Source of the DNA: Gemmatimonadota bacterium
GTDB taxonomy: Bacteria > Gemmatimonadota > Gemmatimonadetes > Longimicrobiales > Gaopeijiaceae
Reading direction: 5' to 3'
Length of the DNA stretch: 20,611 bases
Assembly (NCBI GenBank): GCA_030550695.1
Contig: JAUQOX010000019.1
Location: forward strand, 1-20,611
The position numbers were made by a program, and so were the translations under genes. Shown piece after piece: positions 1-8,000 of the stretch. The notes under the pieces were generated by a model that was not told the origin of the DNA, did no database searches, and worked only from the letters and a program-made list of their open reading frames with translations. Within the stretch, counting starts at the first letter, position 1. Every line of letters begins with the position of its first letter.

Positions 1-1
1 C

Positions 2-2914
2 AAGGGGGCTTCCTCTCCTGACCTTTTTCGGGTCGGGGTTGCCGGGTGGCTTCTTTACCAAGGAGCCTTGGCGGCGGCGTTGGCCCTGGTGGGCTGGTTG
101 GGCCTTCGGGTGGTAGGGCGGGGGACGCCCCCCGAGAGGGGCGGAGCCGGTTCCGGGACCTCCCCTTTTCCTTTCCGGTGGTGGCCCGCCCTGTTGGGGG
201 GGATCTGCCTCGGGTTGGCCTTGGCGGGAGCGTCGGCCGCCAGGGTGCTGCCGGGCCTCCCCGCGGGAACCTTGGTCTTGTGGGCGGGGCCGGCGTTCCT
301 GGTGGGTTGGGGAGCTTCTCAAGTGTGGGGTTCGGGTCGGGGGGGGGCCTGGTTGGCCTGTTCCCTCCTGGGGGCCACGGCCGGGGCTGTCTCGGGGTGG
401 GGAACCCTGGTGGAGGCTCGCCTGCGCCTGGTGGAGGCTTCCCTGCAGGAGATGGGCGGTGAGGCCGATCCCTTCCTGGAATTCCGGTTGGCCCGGATGG
501 CGGAGCGGGCCGACTCCCTGGGGCAGGTGGTGAGGGTTCCCGTGGAACTGCTCTACGAAACCTGGTCGCAGGCCGTCCCGCGGGAAGAGCCCTTGCCCAT
601 GTGGCTGACCCTCTGGTCGGCGGGAGGCTTCCCCCTGGAAGATCTGGCGGTGGGGGTAAGGGGGCCCCGTCCTTCCGTGGCCGGGGCGTTCCTGGAGGTG
701 GTGGAAAGGGAGGGTCGCCCCCTCATCCGGAATCTGGGGATGGCCGATGCCCGATACCTGCTGGCCGTCCCCCTGGCGGGAGGGCGCATCCTGACGGCCG
801 TGGTGCCTCCCCCCGGATCGCCGGCCGTGGCCTCTGTCCTAGGGCCGATCTTCGCCACCAAGACCCGTGTCGGCGGTGGGGTCCCCCGGCTGGTACCCCT
901 GCGGGGCCCAGGGGAGGAGGCCGGTTGGGTCGGGGTGAAGTGGGAACGGCACGAGACGGGGTGGCAAGCCCGTCGCTGGATCCGTTTCCCGGCCGAGGGG
1001 GAAGAGGCCGTGTACCTCGCCACCCAGACCCTCCCCCTGGCCGATCCCCTCCATCTTGTGGCCAGGGGTACCCTCACCCTCCTCCTGGATCTCGGCTTCC
1101 TCCTCGGACTCTGGGGAACGGGGAGGGGGCTGGGGGGGGGGAGGAGTCCCGCCCTTCGGCGGCTCCTCCGGGCCGCGGGAACGTTCCGGGGGCGCGTAAC
1201 CCTGGCCCTGTTCGGTTTCTTCCTCCTCTCGGTGGCCATTTTCGGCACCTTGGCCTTCCAGACACTGGCCGGGGCCGCCCAACGGACCGCCAGCGCCGTG
1301 GCCCGCCGGGTGGTGGAGGATGGTTCCGGTTTCTACCTGGAGGTGCAGGGGAATCTTCAACAGTTGGGCCGGCAGGTGGGGGGGGATCTCCTTCGCTATC
1401 GGGGAGGCGAGCTGTGGGACGGCTCCTCGGAGGCTCTGGTGCAGCTGGGTCTTTTCGAGGGGTGGGTGCCGGAGCCCATCTTCCGGGCCCTGGAAGGAGG
1501 CGTGCAGCCCGAGGGTCTGTACCCTTCGGCCCTCGGGAGCTGGGAGTACGTCATGGCGTACCGGCGGCTCCCCGACGGCGCCATCCTCGCGTCGCCGGTT
1601 CCGGTGGAGGCGGGGGCCATGGCCCTCCGGCGGCAGGAGGTTGCGGATCTTCTGGGGTTGGCCATCGTCCTGGGGGCCTTCCTTTCCCTGGCCCTGGCGT
1701 TTTGGGTGGGACGGGCCCTCACCCGCCCCCTGGATATTCTCCAGGTGGCTTCCGAACGGGTAGGTTCGGGAAACCTGGGCGTCCGCTTGCCGGACACGCG
1801 GCACGACGAGTTCGGGGCGGTTTTCGGGGCCTTCAACCGGATGGTGGGCGGGATCCGGCAGGCCCGTCGGGCCCTCCTCCGCACCAGCCGCAGGACCAGG
1901 GCCATCGTGGAGCATGCCGCGACCGGGGTGGTTGCCCTGGACAGGGCGGGTCGGATCGCCCTGGTGAACGAGCGGGCCAAGGCCCTCTTCCGAGGTGCCC
2001 TCCGGGAAGGGCTTCCGATGGAGGAGGCCGACGGCAGGCTGGCGGATGTGGCGGCCTGGTTGAAGCGGCTCCAGAGGGACGAGTTGTCCGAGGGGACGAC
2101 GGAGATCCAGGTAGAGGGGCGGAGGATCCGGGTCCGGGCCCGGCACCTTTCCGAAGGGAGGGTGTTGGAAGGGGTCGTCCTGAGCCTGGAAGACGTCACC
2201 GACGAGCTCCGCACCGAGCGGATCTTGGCTTGGGGGGAGATGGCACGCCAGGTTGCCCATGAGGTCAAAAACCCCCTGACGCCCATGAAGCTCAGTGTGC
2301 AGCATCTCCTGCGGGCGTGGGAGGATGGGCATCCGGCGTTCGACTCCATCCTCCGACGGAACGTGGAGGTGATCCTTCGGGAAATCGACCGACTGGCGGC
2401 CATTGCCAGGAGCTTTGCCCGCTTCGCAGCTCCTTCCGTTTCAGGACAGAGTCCTTTGGTCCCGGTGGATGTGGCCCAGGTGGTGGAGGAGGTGGCGGGT
2501 CTCTACGGAGGGGGGGGGACCTCGCAGGTTTTCGTCTGGCGGGTGCCCCCCGACCTCCCCCGCGTATCCAGTCGAGAGTTGGAGCTCCGGGAGGTGCTGG
2601 TGAACCTGTTGGAGAACGCCCGGGCGGCCATCTCCGATACGGGGACGGTGGTGGTGGAAGCGGAAGCATCGGAAGGGGGGGTGGAGCTGAGGGTGCGGGA
2701 CAACGGGGCCGGCATTCCTCCGGAGTTCCTTCCCCGCATCTTCGAGCCGTATTTTTCCACCCGTTCCTCGGGAACGGGCCTGGGCTTGGCCATCGTGAAA
2801 CGGCTGGTGGAGTCGTGGGGGGGAGCGGTCACGGGGGAATCCCGCTTGGGGGAGGGGACCCTGGTCCGCGTCTTCCTTCCCCGGTGGCTCGAGGGGGAGG
2901 AGGCCCGGGGGTGA
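2..2914 (+). CDS. NtrY-type membrane sensor histidine kinase (5' end outside window)
   Basis: The frame is open to the left edge, and the codons before the first possible TTG start (position 68) already encode a hydrophobic membrane segment, so the true start lies upstream. Counting from 68, hydrophobic segments lie near residues 1-17, 41-60, 66-86, 93-112, 327-350, 377-400 and 527-548. They enclose two probable extracytoplasmic regions (about 113-325 and 401-525). A HAMP-like linker (549-600), a PAS-like domain (610-712), a HisKA dimerisation domain and a HATPase domain follow. His731 in AHEVKNPLTP is the expected phosphorylated residue; the N box has Asn846 and Asn850, the G1 box is DNGAGIP (878-884) and the G2 box is GTGLGL (902-907). 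This order is typical of NtrY-family kinases, which phosphorylate NtrX/NtrC-type sigma-54 activators. No response regulator is adjacent; the nearest is at 13338-14720. The ligand is unknown. Three runs of 9-10 G occur in the coding strand. Confidence 0.93.
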   Translation, partial: KGASSPDLFRVGVAGWLLYQGALAAALALVGWLGLRVVGRGTPPERGGAGSGTSPFPFRWWPALLGGICLGLALAGASAARVLPGLPAGTLVLWAGPAFLVGWGASQVWGSGRGGAWLACSLLGATAGAVSGWGTLVEARLRLVEASLQEMGGEADPFLEFRLARMAERADSLGQVVRVPVELLYETWSQAVPREEPLPMWLTLWSAGGFPLEDLAVGVRGPRPSVAGAFLEVVEREGRPLIRNLGMADARYLLAVPLAGGRILTAVVPPPGSPAVASVLGPIFATKTRVGGGVPRLVPLRGPGEEAGWVGVKWERHETGWQARRWIRFPAEGEEAVYLATQTLPLADPLHLVARGTLTLLLDLGFLLGLWGTGRGLGGGRSPALRRLLRAAGTFRGRVTLALFGFFLLSVAIFGTLAFQTLAGAAQRTASAVARRVVEDGSGFYLEVQGNLQQLGRQVGGDLLRYRGGELWDGSSEALVQLGLFEGWVPEPIFRALEGGVQPEGLYPSALGSWEYVMAYRRLPDGAILASPVPVEAGAMALRRQEVADLLGLAIVLGAFLSLALAFWVGRALTRPLDILQVASERVGSGNLGVRLPDTRHDEFGAVFGAFNRMVGGIRQARRALLRTSRRTRAIVEHAATGVVALDRAGRIALVNERAKALFRGALREGLPMEEADGRLADVAAWLKRLQRDELSEGTTEIQVEGRRIRVRARHLSEGRVLEGVVLSLEDVTDELRTERILAWGEMARQVAHEVKNPLTPMKLSVQHLLRAWEDGHPAFDSILRRNVEVILREIDRLAAIARSFARFAAPSVSGQSPLVPVDVAQVVEEVAGLYGGGGTSQVFVWRVPPDLPRVSSRELELREVLVNLLENARAAISDTGTVVVEAEASEGGVELRVRDNGAGIPPEFLPRIFEPYFSTRSSGTGLGLAIVKRLVESWGGAVTGESRLGEGTLVRVFLPRWLEGEEARG
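339..347 (+). repeat. G9 homopolymer in kinase gene
   Basis: Nine consecutive G residues lie in the N-terminal membrane region of the kinase gene, in frame. Such a run is prone to polymerase slippage and to sequencing error. Confidence 0.8.
1113..1141 (+). repeat. Four G-runs (G-quadruplex motif) including a G10 tract
   Basis: Runs of 4, 4, 5 and 10 G separated by loops of 3, 1 and 2 bases meet the usual intramolecular G-quadruplex pattern on the coding strand. They encode the short Gly-rich loop between two membrane segments of the kinase. The last run, 1132-1141, is a ten-base homopolymer. Confidence 0.7.
2510..2518 (+). repeat. G9 homopolymer in kinase gene
   Basis: Nine consecutive G residues encode a Gly-Gly-Gly-Gly loop between the HisKA and HATPase domains. 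It is the third long G tract in this gene; slippage here would remove the ATPase domain. Confidence 0.8.
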
Positions 2915-2948
2915 ACCTGGAACCCTTTGCCGCGCTCAGGGATGGGCC

Positions 2949-3506
2949 ATGAACGAAAGCCAACTCCAGGCTTGGCTCGAGGAGCGGAGGGCAGAAATCC
3001 TGGACCGGTGGTACGCCGGTCTGCGGGCCGGGCGGGCTCGAGAACTGCAGGACGACGGGCTTCTCCGGGCCTTTCTGTCCCACCTGACCGCCTTGTTGCC
3101 TCACACCTTGGGGTCCCGCAGGGAAGAGGCGGAGGAATTGTGGCAGACCTCGACCCATCTCTACGGAACCCTGGCCTTCCTCCGCGGCCTGGTGGCGGGG
3201 GAAGTGGTGGAGGAGTTGGAGCTTCTGAGGGAAGTCATTCTTCGGCTGCTCCTGCCCAGGATGGCTGCACCGGGAGGAGCGGAGGCGGGTCTCTTGCGGG
3301 ACGCGCTCCTTCTGAACCGGGTCCTGGATACGGGGGTGGTGCAGGCCAGTGTGGCCTACGTGGATGACCTCATCTTCGCTCATCTTCAGGGGTCCGGTGT
3401 GCCGGCCCCTTGGACCGGCGAACTGGAAGAAGAGTTACGCCGGCAGTTGGAAAACCTGGAGGGGGAGCGGGAATCCTTGGGCAGGTCGGAGAGGGGTGAG
3501 CCATGA
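2949..3506 (+). CDS. Small helical protein resembling the RsbRD N-terminal sensor domain
   Basis: This 185-residue soluble protein is predicted to be almost entirely helical. It has a W-x-x-x-L opening (residues about 9-25), a middle segment containing LYGTLAFLRGLVAGEVVEEL, and a further helix ending in AHLQG. This pattern resembles the RsbRD_N domain, which normally sits at the N terminus of RsbR-type stressosome proteins or histidine kinases. Here it stands alone, followed only by a charged, probably coiled-coil tail rich in Glu and Arg (about 155-185). I see no catalytic motif. The gene starts 34 bp after the kinase stop, with AGGGA at 2938-2942 as a modest ribosome binding site. Its TGA overlaps the ATG of the decarboxylase gene, so the three genes look like one transcript. 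The family assignment rests on the look of the sequence only. A role as an accessory sensor or adaptor for the kinase or the decarboxylase is inference. Confidence 0.8.
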   Translation: MNESQLQAWLEERRAEILDRWYAGLRAGRARELQDDGLLRAFLSHLTALLPHTLGSRREEAEELWQTSTHLYGTLAFLRGLVAGEVVEELELLREVILRLLLPRMAAPGGAEAGLLRDALLLNRVLDTGVVQASVAYVDDLIFAHLQGSGVPAPWTGELEEELRRQLENLEGERESLGRSERGEP

Positions 3507-4996
3507 GGGTCGAACGGTGGGGGGAGTCCGCCGAGGGGGGGCAGGACAGGTCCCGTGGGGAAGTCGCCGGCGACATGCCCCTGGACGAACTCCGGGTGGC
3601 CTTGGACCAGGCCTCGGCGTGGGTCCTGGAGTATCTGAGCGGCATCGAGAAGTTGCCCGTCCTTCCCCGCGTGCGGCCGGGTGACCTTCGGAGAGCCCTG
3701 CCGGCCAACCCTCCGGAACAGGCAGAACCTTTTGAACGGATCTTCCACGATTTCCGGAAGCTCGTGCTCCCTGCGGTGACCCACTGGAATCACCCGGGAT
3801 TTCTCGGGTACTTCGCCATTACCGGCTCCGGCCCCGGGATCCTGGGCGAGCTGGTGGCGGCGGCTCTGAACGTCAACGCCATGGTTTGGCGGACCTCCCC
3901 CGCGGGCACCGAGCTGGAAGAGGTCACCCTGGAATGGCTCCGGGACCTGCTGGGGCTTCCCCGAGTCTTCTCCGGAACCATCAATGACACCGCGTCCTCC
4001 TCCACCCTCTACGCCCTGGCAGCGGCCCGGGAGGCCGCTCTGCCGCAAGCTTGGGAACACGGCCTGCGGTTCGCCCCACCGGGGCGGTTCTATGCCTCGG
4101 AACAAGCGCATTCCTCGGTGGACAAGGCGGTTCTGACCTTGGGACTGGGGCGTCGGGGACTCCGGAAGATTCCCACCGACGAGGCCTTCCGCATGTTGCC
4201 CGAGGCTTTGGAGCGGGCCGTGGCGGAGGACAGAGACGCCGGCATCCGTCCCATCGGGGTGGTGGCCACCCTGGGCACCACATCCACCACCAGCCTCGAT
4301 CCTGTGGAGGAGATCGCCGCCATAGCCCGGAAGAACGGTCTTTGGCTCCATGTGGATGCGGCCTATGCTGGCTCCGCGGCTATGCTTCCCGAGCTCCGGT
4401 CCCTCTTCGCCGGATGGGAAGCAGCGGATTCCATTGTGGTGAATCCCCACAAGTGGCTCTTCACCCCATTGGATTGCTCGGTTCTCTTTACCCGGGATCC
4501 GGAGGCGCTGCCCCGGGCCTTTCGTTTGACCCCCGAATACCTCAACACCCCGGAGGCAGGAGAGGCGCGCAACCTTATGGATTACGGGGTGGCGTTAGGG
4601 CGGCGCTTCCGCGCTTTGAAGCTCTGGTTCGTTCTCCGGTATTTCGGCGCCCAGGGGATCCGGGCGCGTATCCGCAACCATCTTTTCCTGGCGCAGGAGT
4701 TCGCCCGATGGGTGGATGCCGAGGCGGATTGGGAGCGGATGGCCCCGGTGCCTTTTTCCACCGTGGTGTTCCGGTACGCCCCGCCGTCTACCGATCCCCC
4801 GGCCCAGGACGAGCTCAATCGAGGCATCCTGGAAGCTGTCAATGCCCGAGGCACGGCTTTCCTTTCCCACACCGTCCTGCGGGGGCGCTACTGCCTCCGA
4901 GTCGCTGTAGGCAACCTCCGCACCACCCTGAGCCACCTGGAGGGGGCCTGGCGGATCTTGAAAGAGGAGGCGCTGCGGGCCAGGAGCGGGTCCTGA
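3503..4996 (+). CDS. Group II PLP-dependent decarboxylase (aromatic-L-amino-acid decarboxylase family)
   Basis: This 497-residue enzyme has fold-type I PLP decarboxylase motifs. Lys317 in NPHKWLF should form the internal aldimine, His203 in EQAHSS should stack on the PLP ring, and Asp285 in HVDAAYAGSA should pair with the pyridine nitrogen. The phosphate-binding TLGTTSTTS motif is present. Tyr346 in TPEYLNT matches the mobile-loop tyrosine of true decarboxylases; aldehyde synthases of this family usually carry Phe there. The expected reaction is decarboxylation of an aromatic L-amino acid (Tyr, Phe, Trp or DOPA) to the amine, but the substrate cannot be read from sequence. The start overlaps the previous stop as ATGA, with GGAGAGGGG at 3488-3496 as ribosome binding site. 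A later ATG at 3575 would remove 24 poorly conserved residues. The gene is convergent with pntB, only 12 bp apart. Many relatives are annotated loosely as aspartate aminotransferase family. Confidence 0.93.
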   Translation: MRVERWGESAEGGQDRSRGEVAGDMPLDELRVALDQASAWVLEYLSGIEKLPVLPRVRPGDLRRALPANPPEQAEPFERIFHDFRKLVLPAVTHWNHPGFLGYFAITGSGPGILGELVAAALNVNAMVWRTSPAGTELEEVTLEWLRDLLGLPRVFSGTINDTASSSTLYALAAAREAALPQAWEHGLRFAPPGRFYASEQAHSSVDKAVLTLGLGRRGLRKIPTDEAFRMLPEALERAVAEDRDAGIRPIGVVATLGTTSTTSLDPVEEIAAIARKNGLWLHVDAAYAGSAAMLPELRSLFAGWEAADSIVVNPHKWLFTPLDCSVLFTRDPEALPRAFRLTPEYLNTPEAGEARNLMDYGVALGRRFRALKLWFVLRYFGAQGIRARIRNHLFLAQEFARWVDAEADWERMAPVPFSTVVFRYAPPSTDPPAQDELNRGILEAVNARGTAFLSHTVLRGRYCLRVAVGNLRTTLSHLEGAWRILKEEALRARSGS

Positions 4997-5008
4997 CCCG
5001 CGCGGCGG

Positions 5009-6397
5009 TCAGCTGAGTTCCCGTACGGCTCTGACCAAGTCCTGCATGGAGGGCTTGGCACTGCCGAAGAACATGAAGGTCTTGTCCAGGTAGAAGAGGG
5101 GGTTGTCCAGACCGGCGAAGCCGGGCGCGAGACTCCTCTTCATGACGATCACCTGGCGAGCCTTGTCCACGTCCAGAATGGGCATCCCGGCGATGATGCT
5201 CTTGGGATTGCGAGCTTCCGGGTTCACCACGTCGTTGGCCCCCACCACCAGGGCCACGTCCGTGTCCGGGAACATGTCGTTGATCTCGTCCAGGTCGTAG
5301 AGTTTGTTGTAGGGTACGTCCGCCTCGGCCAACAGCACGTTCATGTGCCCCGGCATCCGTCCCGCCACGGGGTGGATGGCGAACTTCACGTCCACACCCC
5401 GCTCCTCCAGCAGGTCACAGAGCTTTTTCAGGTCGTGCTGGGCCTGAGCCACCGCCAGGCCGTAGCCGGGTACCACGATGACCGACCGGGCGTAGCCCAG
5501 GATCATGGCCGCCCCCTCGGCATCCACCGAGCGGACGGTCTTGCCTTCGGCACCCACCGCAGCCGCCGTGGCCCCCTCCACCCCGAACCCTCCGAACATC
5601 ACGTTGGCCAACGAGCGGTTCATGGCTTTGCACATCAGATTGGTGAGGATCATCCCCGAGGCACCCACCAAGGCTCCGGCGATGATGAGGATGTTGTTGC
5701 CCAGGATGAACCCCGCCGCCGACGCCGCCAGCCCCGAGTAGGAGTTCAAGAGAGAGATGGCCACCGGCATGTCGGCGCCGCCGATGGCATTGACCAGCAA
5801 GACGCCAAGGATGAGAGCCCCAGCCGTGAAAACCAGGAAGAGCGGAAGCGTCGGTTCTCCCAGAACCAGGTAGACGCCCACCCCCAAGGTGGCGACGAAG
5901 AGAAGGGCCGTGACCGTTTGAATGAAGCGGTTGGTCACGGGATTGCCGGTTATCCAGCCGGCCAGCTTCCCGAAGGCTACCAGGCTCCCCGAGAAGGTGA
6001 CCGCCCCGATGAGCATGCCGAGCTGGATGGTGCTGGCTTCGGCCAGAGACGCTTGAGGCGTATGATCCTTCAAGAAGTGAAGGAATTCCGCGAAGGCCAC
6101 CAGGGCCGAAGCTCCCCCTCCGAACCCGTTGAACAGTCCCACCATCTCGGGCATGGCCGTCATCTTCACCGTGCGGGCGGCAACCGCCCCGATGAGGGAG
6201 CCCAGGATGATCCCCGAGACGATCCATGTCCAGGTGATGGGGGGATATTGGACCAGCGTGACCACCAGGGCCAACAGCATAGCAAAGGATGCCATGAGGT
6301 TCCCCCGCCTGGCCGTAGCCGGCGAGGAAAGCTGTTTCAGCCCCACCACAAAGAGCAGAGCCGACAACAGGTAGATGAGGTGCTCGATGAAGTACAC
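5009..6397 (-). CDS. pntB: NAD(P) transhydrogenase subunit beta
   Basis: This 462-residue subunit is the usual length for PntB. With PntA it couples proton re-entry across the cytoplasmic membrane to hydride transfer from NADH to NADP+, supplying NADPH. The N-terminal part (about 1-265) is a bundle of membrane helices, including NGFGGGASALVAF at 90-102. The C-terminal part is the NADP(H)-binding domain III, with GYGLAVAQAQ, HPVAGRMPGHMNVLLAEA, GANDVVNPEA and KRSLAPGFAGLDNPLF. Asn90 occupies the place where E. coli PntB has proton-channel His91; some two-part-alpha transhydrogenases also have Asn there. The start is GTG (codon 6395-6397), with GAGGAAG just upstream on the minus strand. It is the last gene of pntA1-pntA2-pntB, 57 bp after pntA2. 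No U-rich terminator is visible in the 12 bp before the convergent decarboxylase gene. Confidence 0.97.
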   Translation of the reverse strand: MYFIEHLIYLLSALLFVVGLKQLSSPATARRGNLMASFAMLLALVVTLVQYPPITWTWIVSGIILGSLIGAVAARTVKMTAMPEMVGLFNGFGGGASALVAFAEFLHFLKDHTPQASLAEASTIQLGMLIGAVTFSGSLVAFGKLAGWITGNPVTNRFIQTVTALLFVATLGVGVYLVLGEPTLPLFLVFTAGALILGVLLVNAIGGADMPVAISLLNSYSGLAASAAGFILGNNILIIAGALVGASGMILTNLMCKAMNRSLANVMFGGFGVEGATAAAVGAEGKTVRSVDAEGAAMILGYARSVIVVPGYGLAVAQAQHDLKKLCDLLEERGVDVKFAIHPVAGRMPGHMNVLLAEADVPYNKLYDLDEINDMFPDTDVALVVGANDVVNPEARNPKSIIAGMPILDVDKARQVIVMKRSLAPGFAGLDNPLFYLDKTFMFFGSAKPSMQDLVRAVRELS

Positions 6398-6454
6398 GTC
6401 AGCTTCCTCGTTCTCACGTTGTTGAGGGGCGAACAGGCTGAGACAGCCGGCACC

Positions 6455-6745
6455 CTATTTCTTCTTGAACATCTCCAGCATGCGGTCCGTCACCATGAAT
6501 CCGCCTACCACGTTGATGGTGGCGAAGACGATGGCCACGAAACCCAACAGAACCACCAGGCGGTCACTGGCCCAGTCCACCCGGGAAGACACCACCAAGG
6601 CCCCGACCAGGGCAATTCCCGAGATAGCGTTGGCCCCCGACATGAGCGGGGTATGAAGGGTGGGAGGCACCTTGGTGATCACCTCCTTACCCGCAATGGT
6701 TGCCAGTACGAAAACGTACAGGCCCACCAGCATCTCACCCATCAT
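6455..6745 (-). CDS. pntA2: NAD(P) transhydrogenase subunit alpha part 2 (membrane part)
   Basis: This 96-residue protein is the separate membrane piece of the alpha subunit, as in organisms with a three-gene transhydrogenase. It has an N-terminal hydrophobic helix (about 5-18), the conserved segment VPPTLHTPLMSGANAISG (26-43, with His31), and two further hydrophobic helices, ending in a basic KKK tail. It joins PntB to form the proton channel. Two ATG codons stand in tandem at 6745 and 6742 (minus strand). An AGGAGGAG ribosome binding site lies about 6-8 bases upstream of the first. It sits 58 bp after pntA1 and 57 bp before pntB and belongs to the same operon. Confidence 0.96.
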   Translation of the reverse strand: MMGEMLVGLYVFVLATIAGKEVITKVPPTLHTPLMSGANAISGIALVGALVVSSRVDWASDRLVVLLGFVAIVFATINVVGGFMVTDRMLEMFKKK

Positions 6746-6803
6746 GGGTTTCTCCTCCTGATTCCTCGTGCGCCGCTACCGGCACCGGTGAGCGGAATCT
6801 CTC

Positions 6804-7934
6804 TCAGGCGAGAGCCTCTTTCGTAGGACCGTGGCGCACCTCACCCTGGTGGGTAACGCACACCCCGGCCAGGACTTCGTTCCCCCAGTCCAGATTCAGC
6901 CCACCCTCCTTGTTCGTCATCTCGAGGACGAAGGTCACGAGGTTCCTCGAGAACATCTGACTGGCGTGGTAGGGAAGGCTGGAGGGAAGGTTCACCGGCC
7001 CCAGGATCTGGACCCCCTTGTGCACCACGGTCTCCCCCGGCCGGGTCAGCTCGCAGTTCCCCCCCGTTTCGGAGGCCAGATCCACGATGACCGAACCCGG
7101 TCTCATGCTCTCCACCATGGCCCGGGTCACCAGGAGAGGGGCTTTCTTGCCCGGGATCTGGGCGGTGGTGATCACCAGGTCCATGTCCTTGATGGCGCCG
7201 GCGATGAGCTCCAGTTCCCGCTCGTGCTGGTCTTTGGAAAGCTCCTTGGCGTACCCGCTGGCGTCTTCCAGATCCTGGGACAACTCCATCTCCAGGAACT
7301 TGGCCCCCAAGCTTTCCACCTGCTCCTTGACCGCCGGTCGCACGTCGAAGGCCAGCATCTGGGCCCCGAGGCGTCGCAAGGTGGCCAGCGCCTGTAGCCC
7401 GGCCACGCCAGCCCCCAACACCAGCGCCTTGGCCGGGCGGATGGTCCCGGCCGCCGTGGTGAGCATGGGGAGGAATTTCCACAGGGCGTTGGCTCCCAGA
7501 AGAACGGCCTTGTAGCCCGCCACCGTGGCCTGGGACGAGAGGATGTCCATGGTCTGGGCCCGGGTGATCCGGGGCATAAGGTCCATGGCCATGGTGGTGA
7601 CCCCTGCGTCCCGCAGAGCCCGAACCACGTCCAGGCGGGCCAAGGGCTGGAGCGAGCACACCAGGACCTGCCCCCGGGCCAGAGCCTGGACCTCCTGGAG
7701 GCTGGGCGGCTGGACTTTCAGAACGATCTCCGCCCCGGCCAGGGCGGAGGAGGGGTCGGGGGCAAGGGTAGCCCCTTCCCGTTCATAGTCGGCATCGGTG
7801 AAGCCGGCATCGGCACCGGCACCCACCTGGACCACGACTTGGAAAGACTTCTTCGTCAAGGTCTTGACCCCGTCGGGGACGAGGGCCACCCTCCGTTCCC
7901 CCGGGGTGGTCTCCTTCAGGACGGCAACCTTCAT
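6804..7934 (-). CDS. pntA1: NAD(P) transhydrogenase subunit alpha part 1 (NAD(H)-binding)
   Basis: This 376-residue soluble protein is domain I of transhydrogenase, which binds NAD(H) on the cytoplasmic face. It belongs to the alanine dehydrogenase/PntA family, opening with MKVAVLKETTPGERRVALVP. RITRAQTMDILSSQA lies at 122-136, and the Rossmann dinucleotide motif is LGAGVAG at 173-179, followed by FDVRP. ITTAQIPGKKAP and the conserved VDLASETGGNCE follow. It ends before any membrane helix, which is why pntA2 is a separate gene. The ATG at 7934 has GGAGA about 8 bases upstream (minus strand). It is the first gene of the pnt operon; 245 bp separate it from the HAD gene, and that gap carries a strong sigma-54-type promoter match at 8001-8017. 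Confidence 0.97.
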   Translation of the reverse strand: MKVAVLKETTPGERRVALVPDGVKTLTKKSFQVVVQVGAGADAGFTDADYEREGATLAPDPSSALAGAEIVLKVQPPSLQEVQALARGQVLVCSLQPLARLDVVRALRDAGVTTMAMDLMPRITRAQTMDILSSQATVAGYKAVLLGANALWKFLPMLTTAAGTIRPAKALVLGAGVAGLQALATLRRLGAQMLAFDVRPAVKEQVESLGAKFLEMELSQDLEDASGYAKELSKDQHERELELIAGAIKDMDLVITTAQIPGKKAPLLVTRAMVESMRPGSVIVDLASETGGNCELTRPGETVVHKGVQILGPVNLPSSLPYHASQMFSRNLVTFVLEMTNKEGGLNLDWGNEVLAGVCVTHQGEVRHGPTKEALA

Positions 7935-8000
7935 TCAGCGTCTCCAAGAGATAAGGTCGGATCCCATCGGCACCCTCCACGTCGTATCCCGGCCCCGCCG

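Noticed and set aside
68..70. TTG as the start of the kinase gene.
   Set aside because: The frame is open upstream to the window edge and encodes a membrane segment that spans this codon, so it is an internal Leu.
2242..2258. TGGCACG followed by TTGC on the plus strand inside the kinase gene, resembling a sigma-54 promoter.
   Set aside because: The GG to GC spacing is 11 bases, not the required 10, and the bases encode the conserved ARQVAHEV of the HisKA domain.
5345..6826. Long plus-strand open frame opposite pntB and pntA2.
   Set aside because: Its translation is His/Arg/Gln/Gly-rich low-complexity sequence and mirrors the conserved pnt genes.
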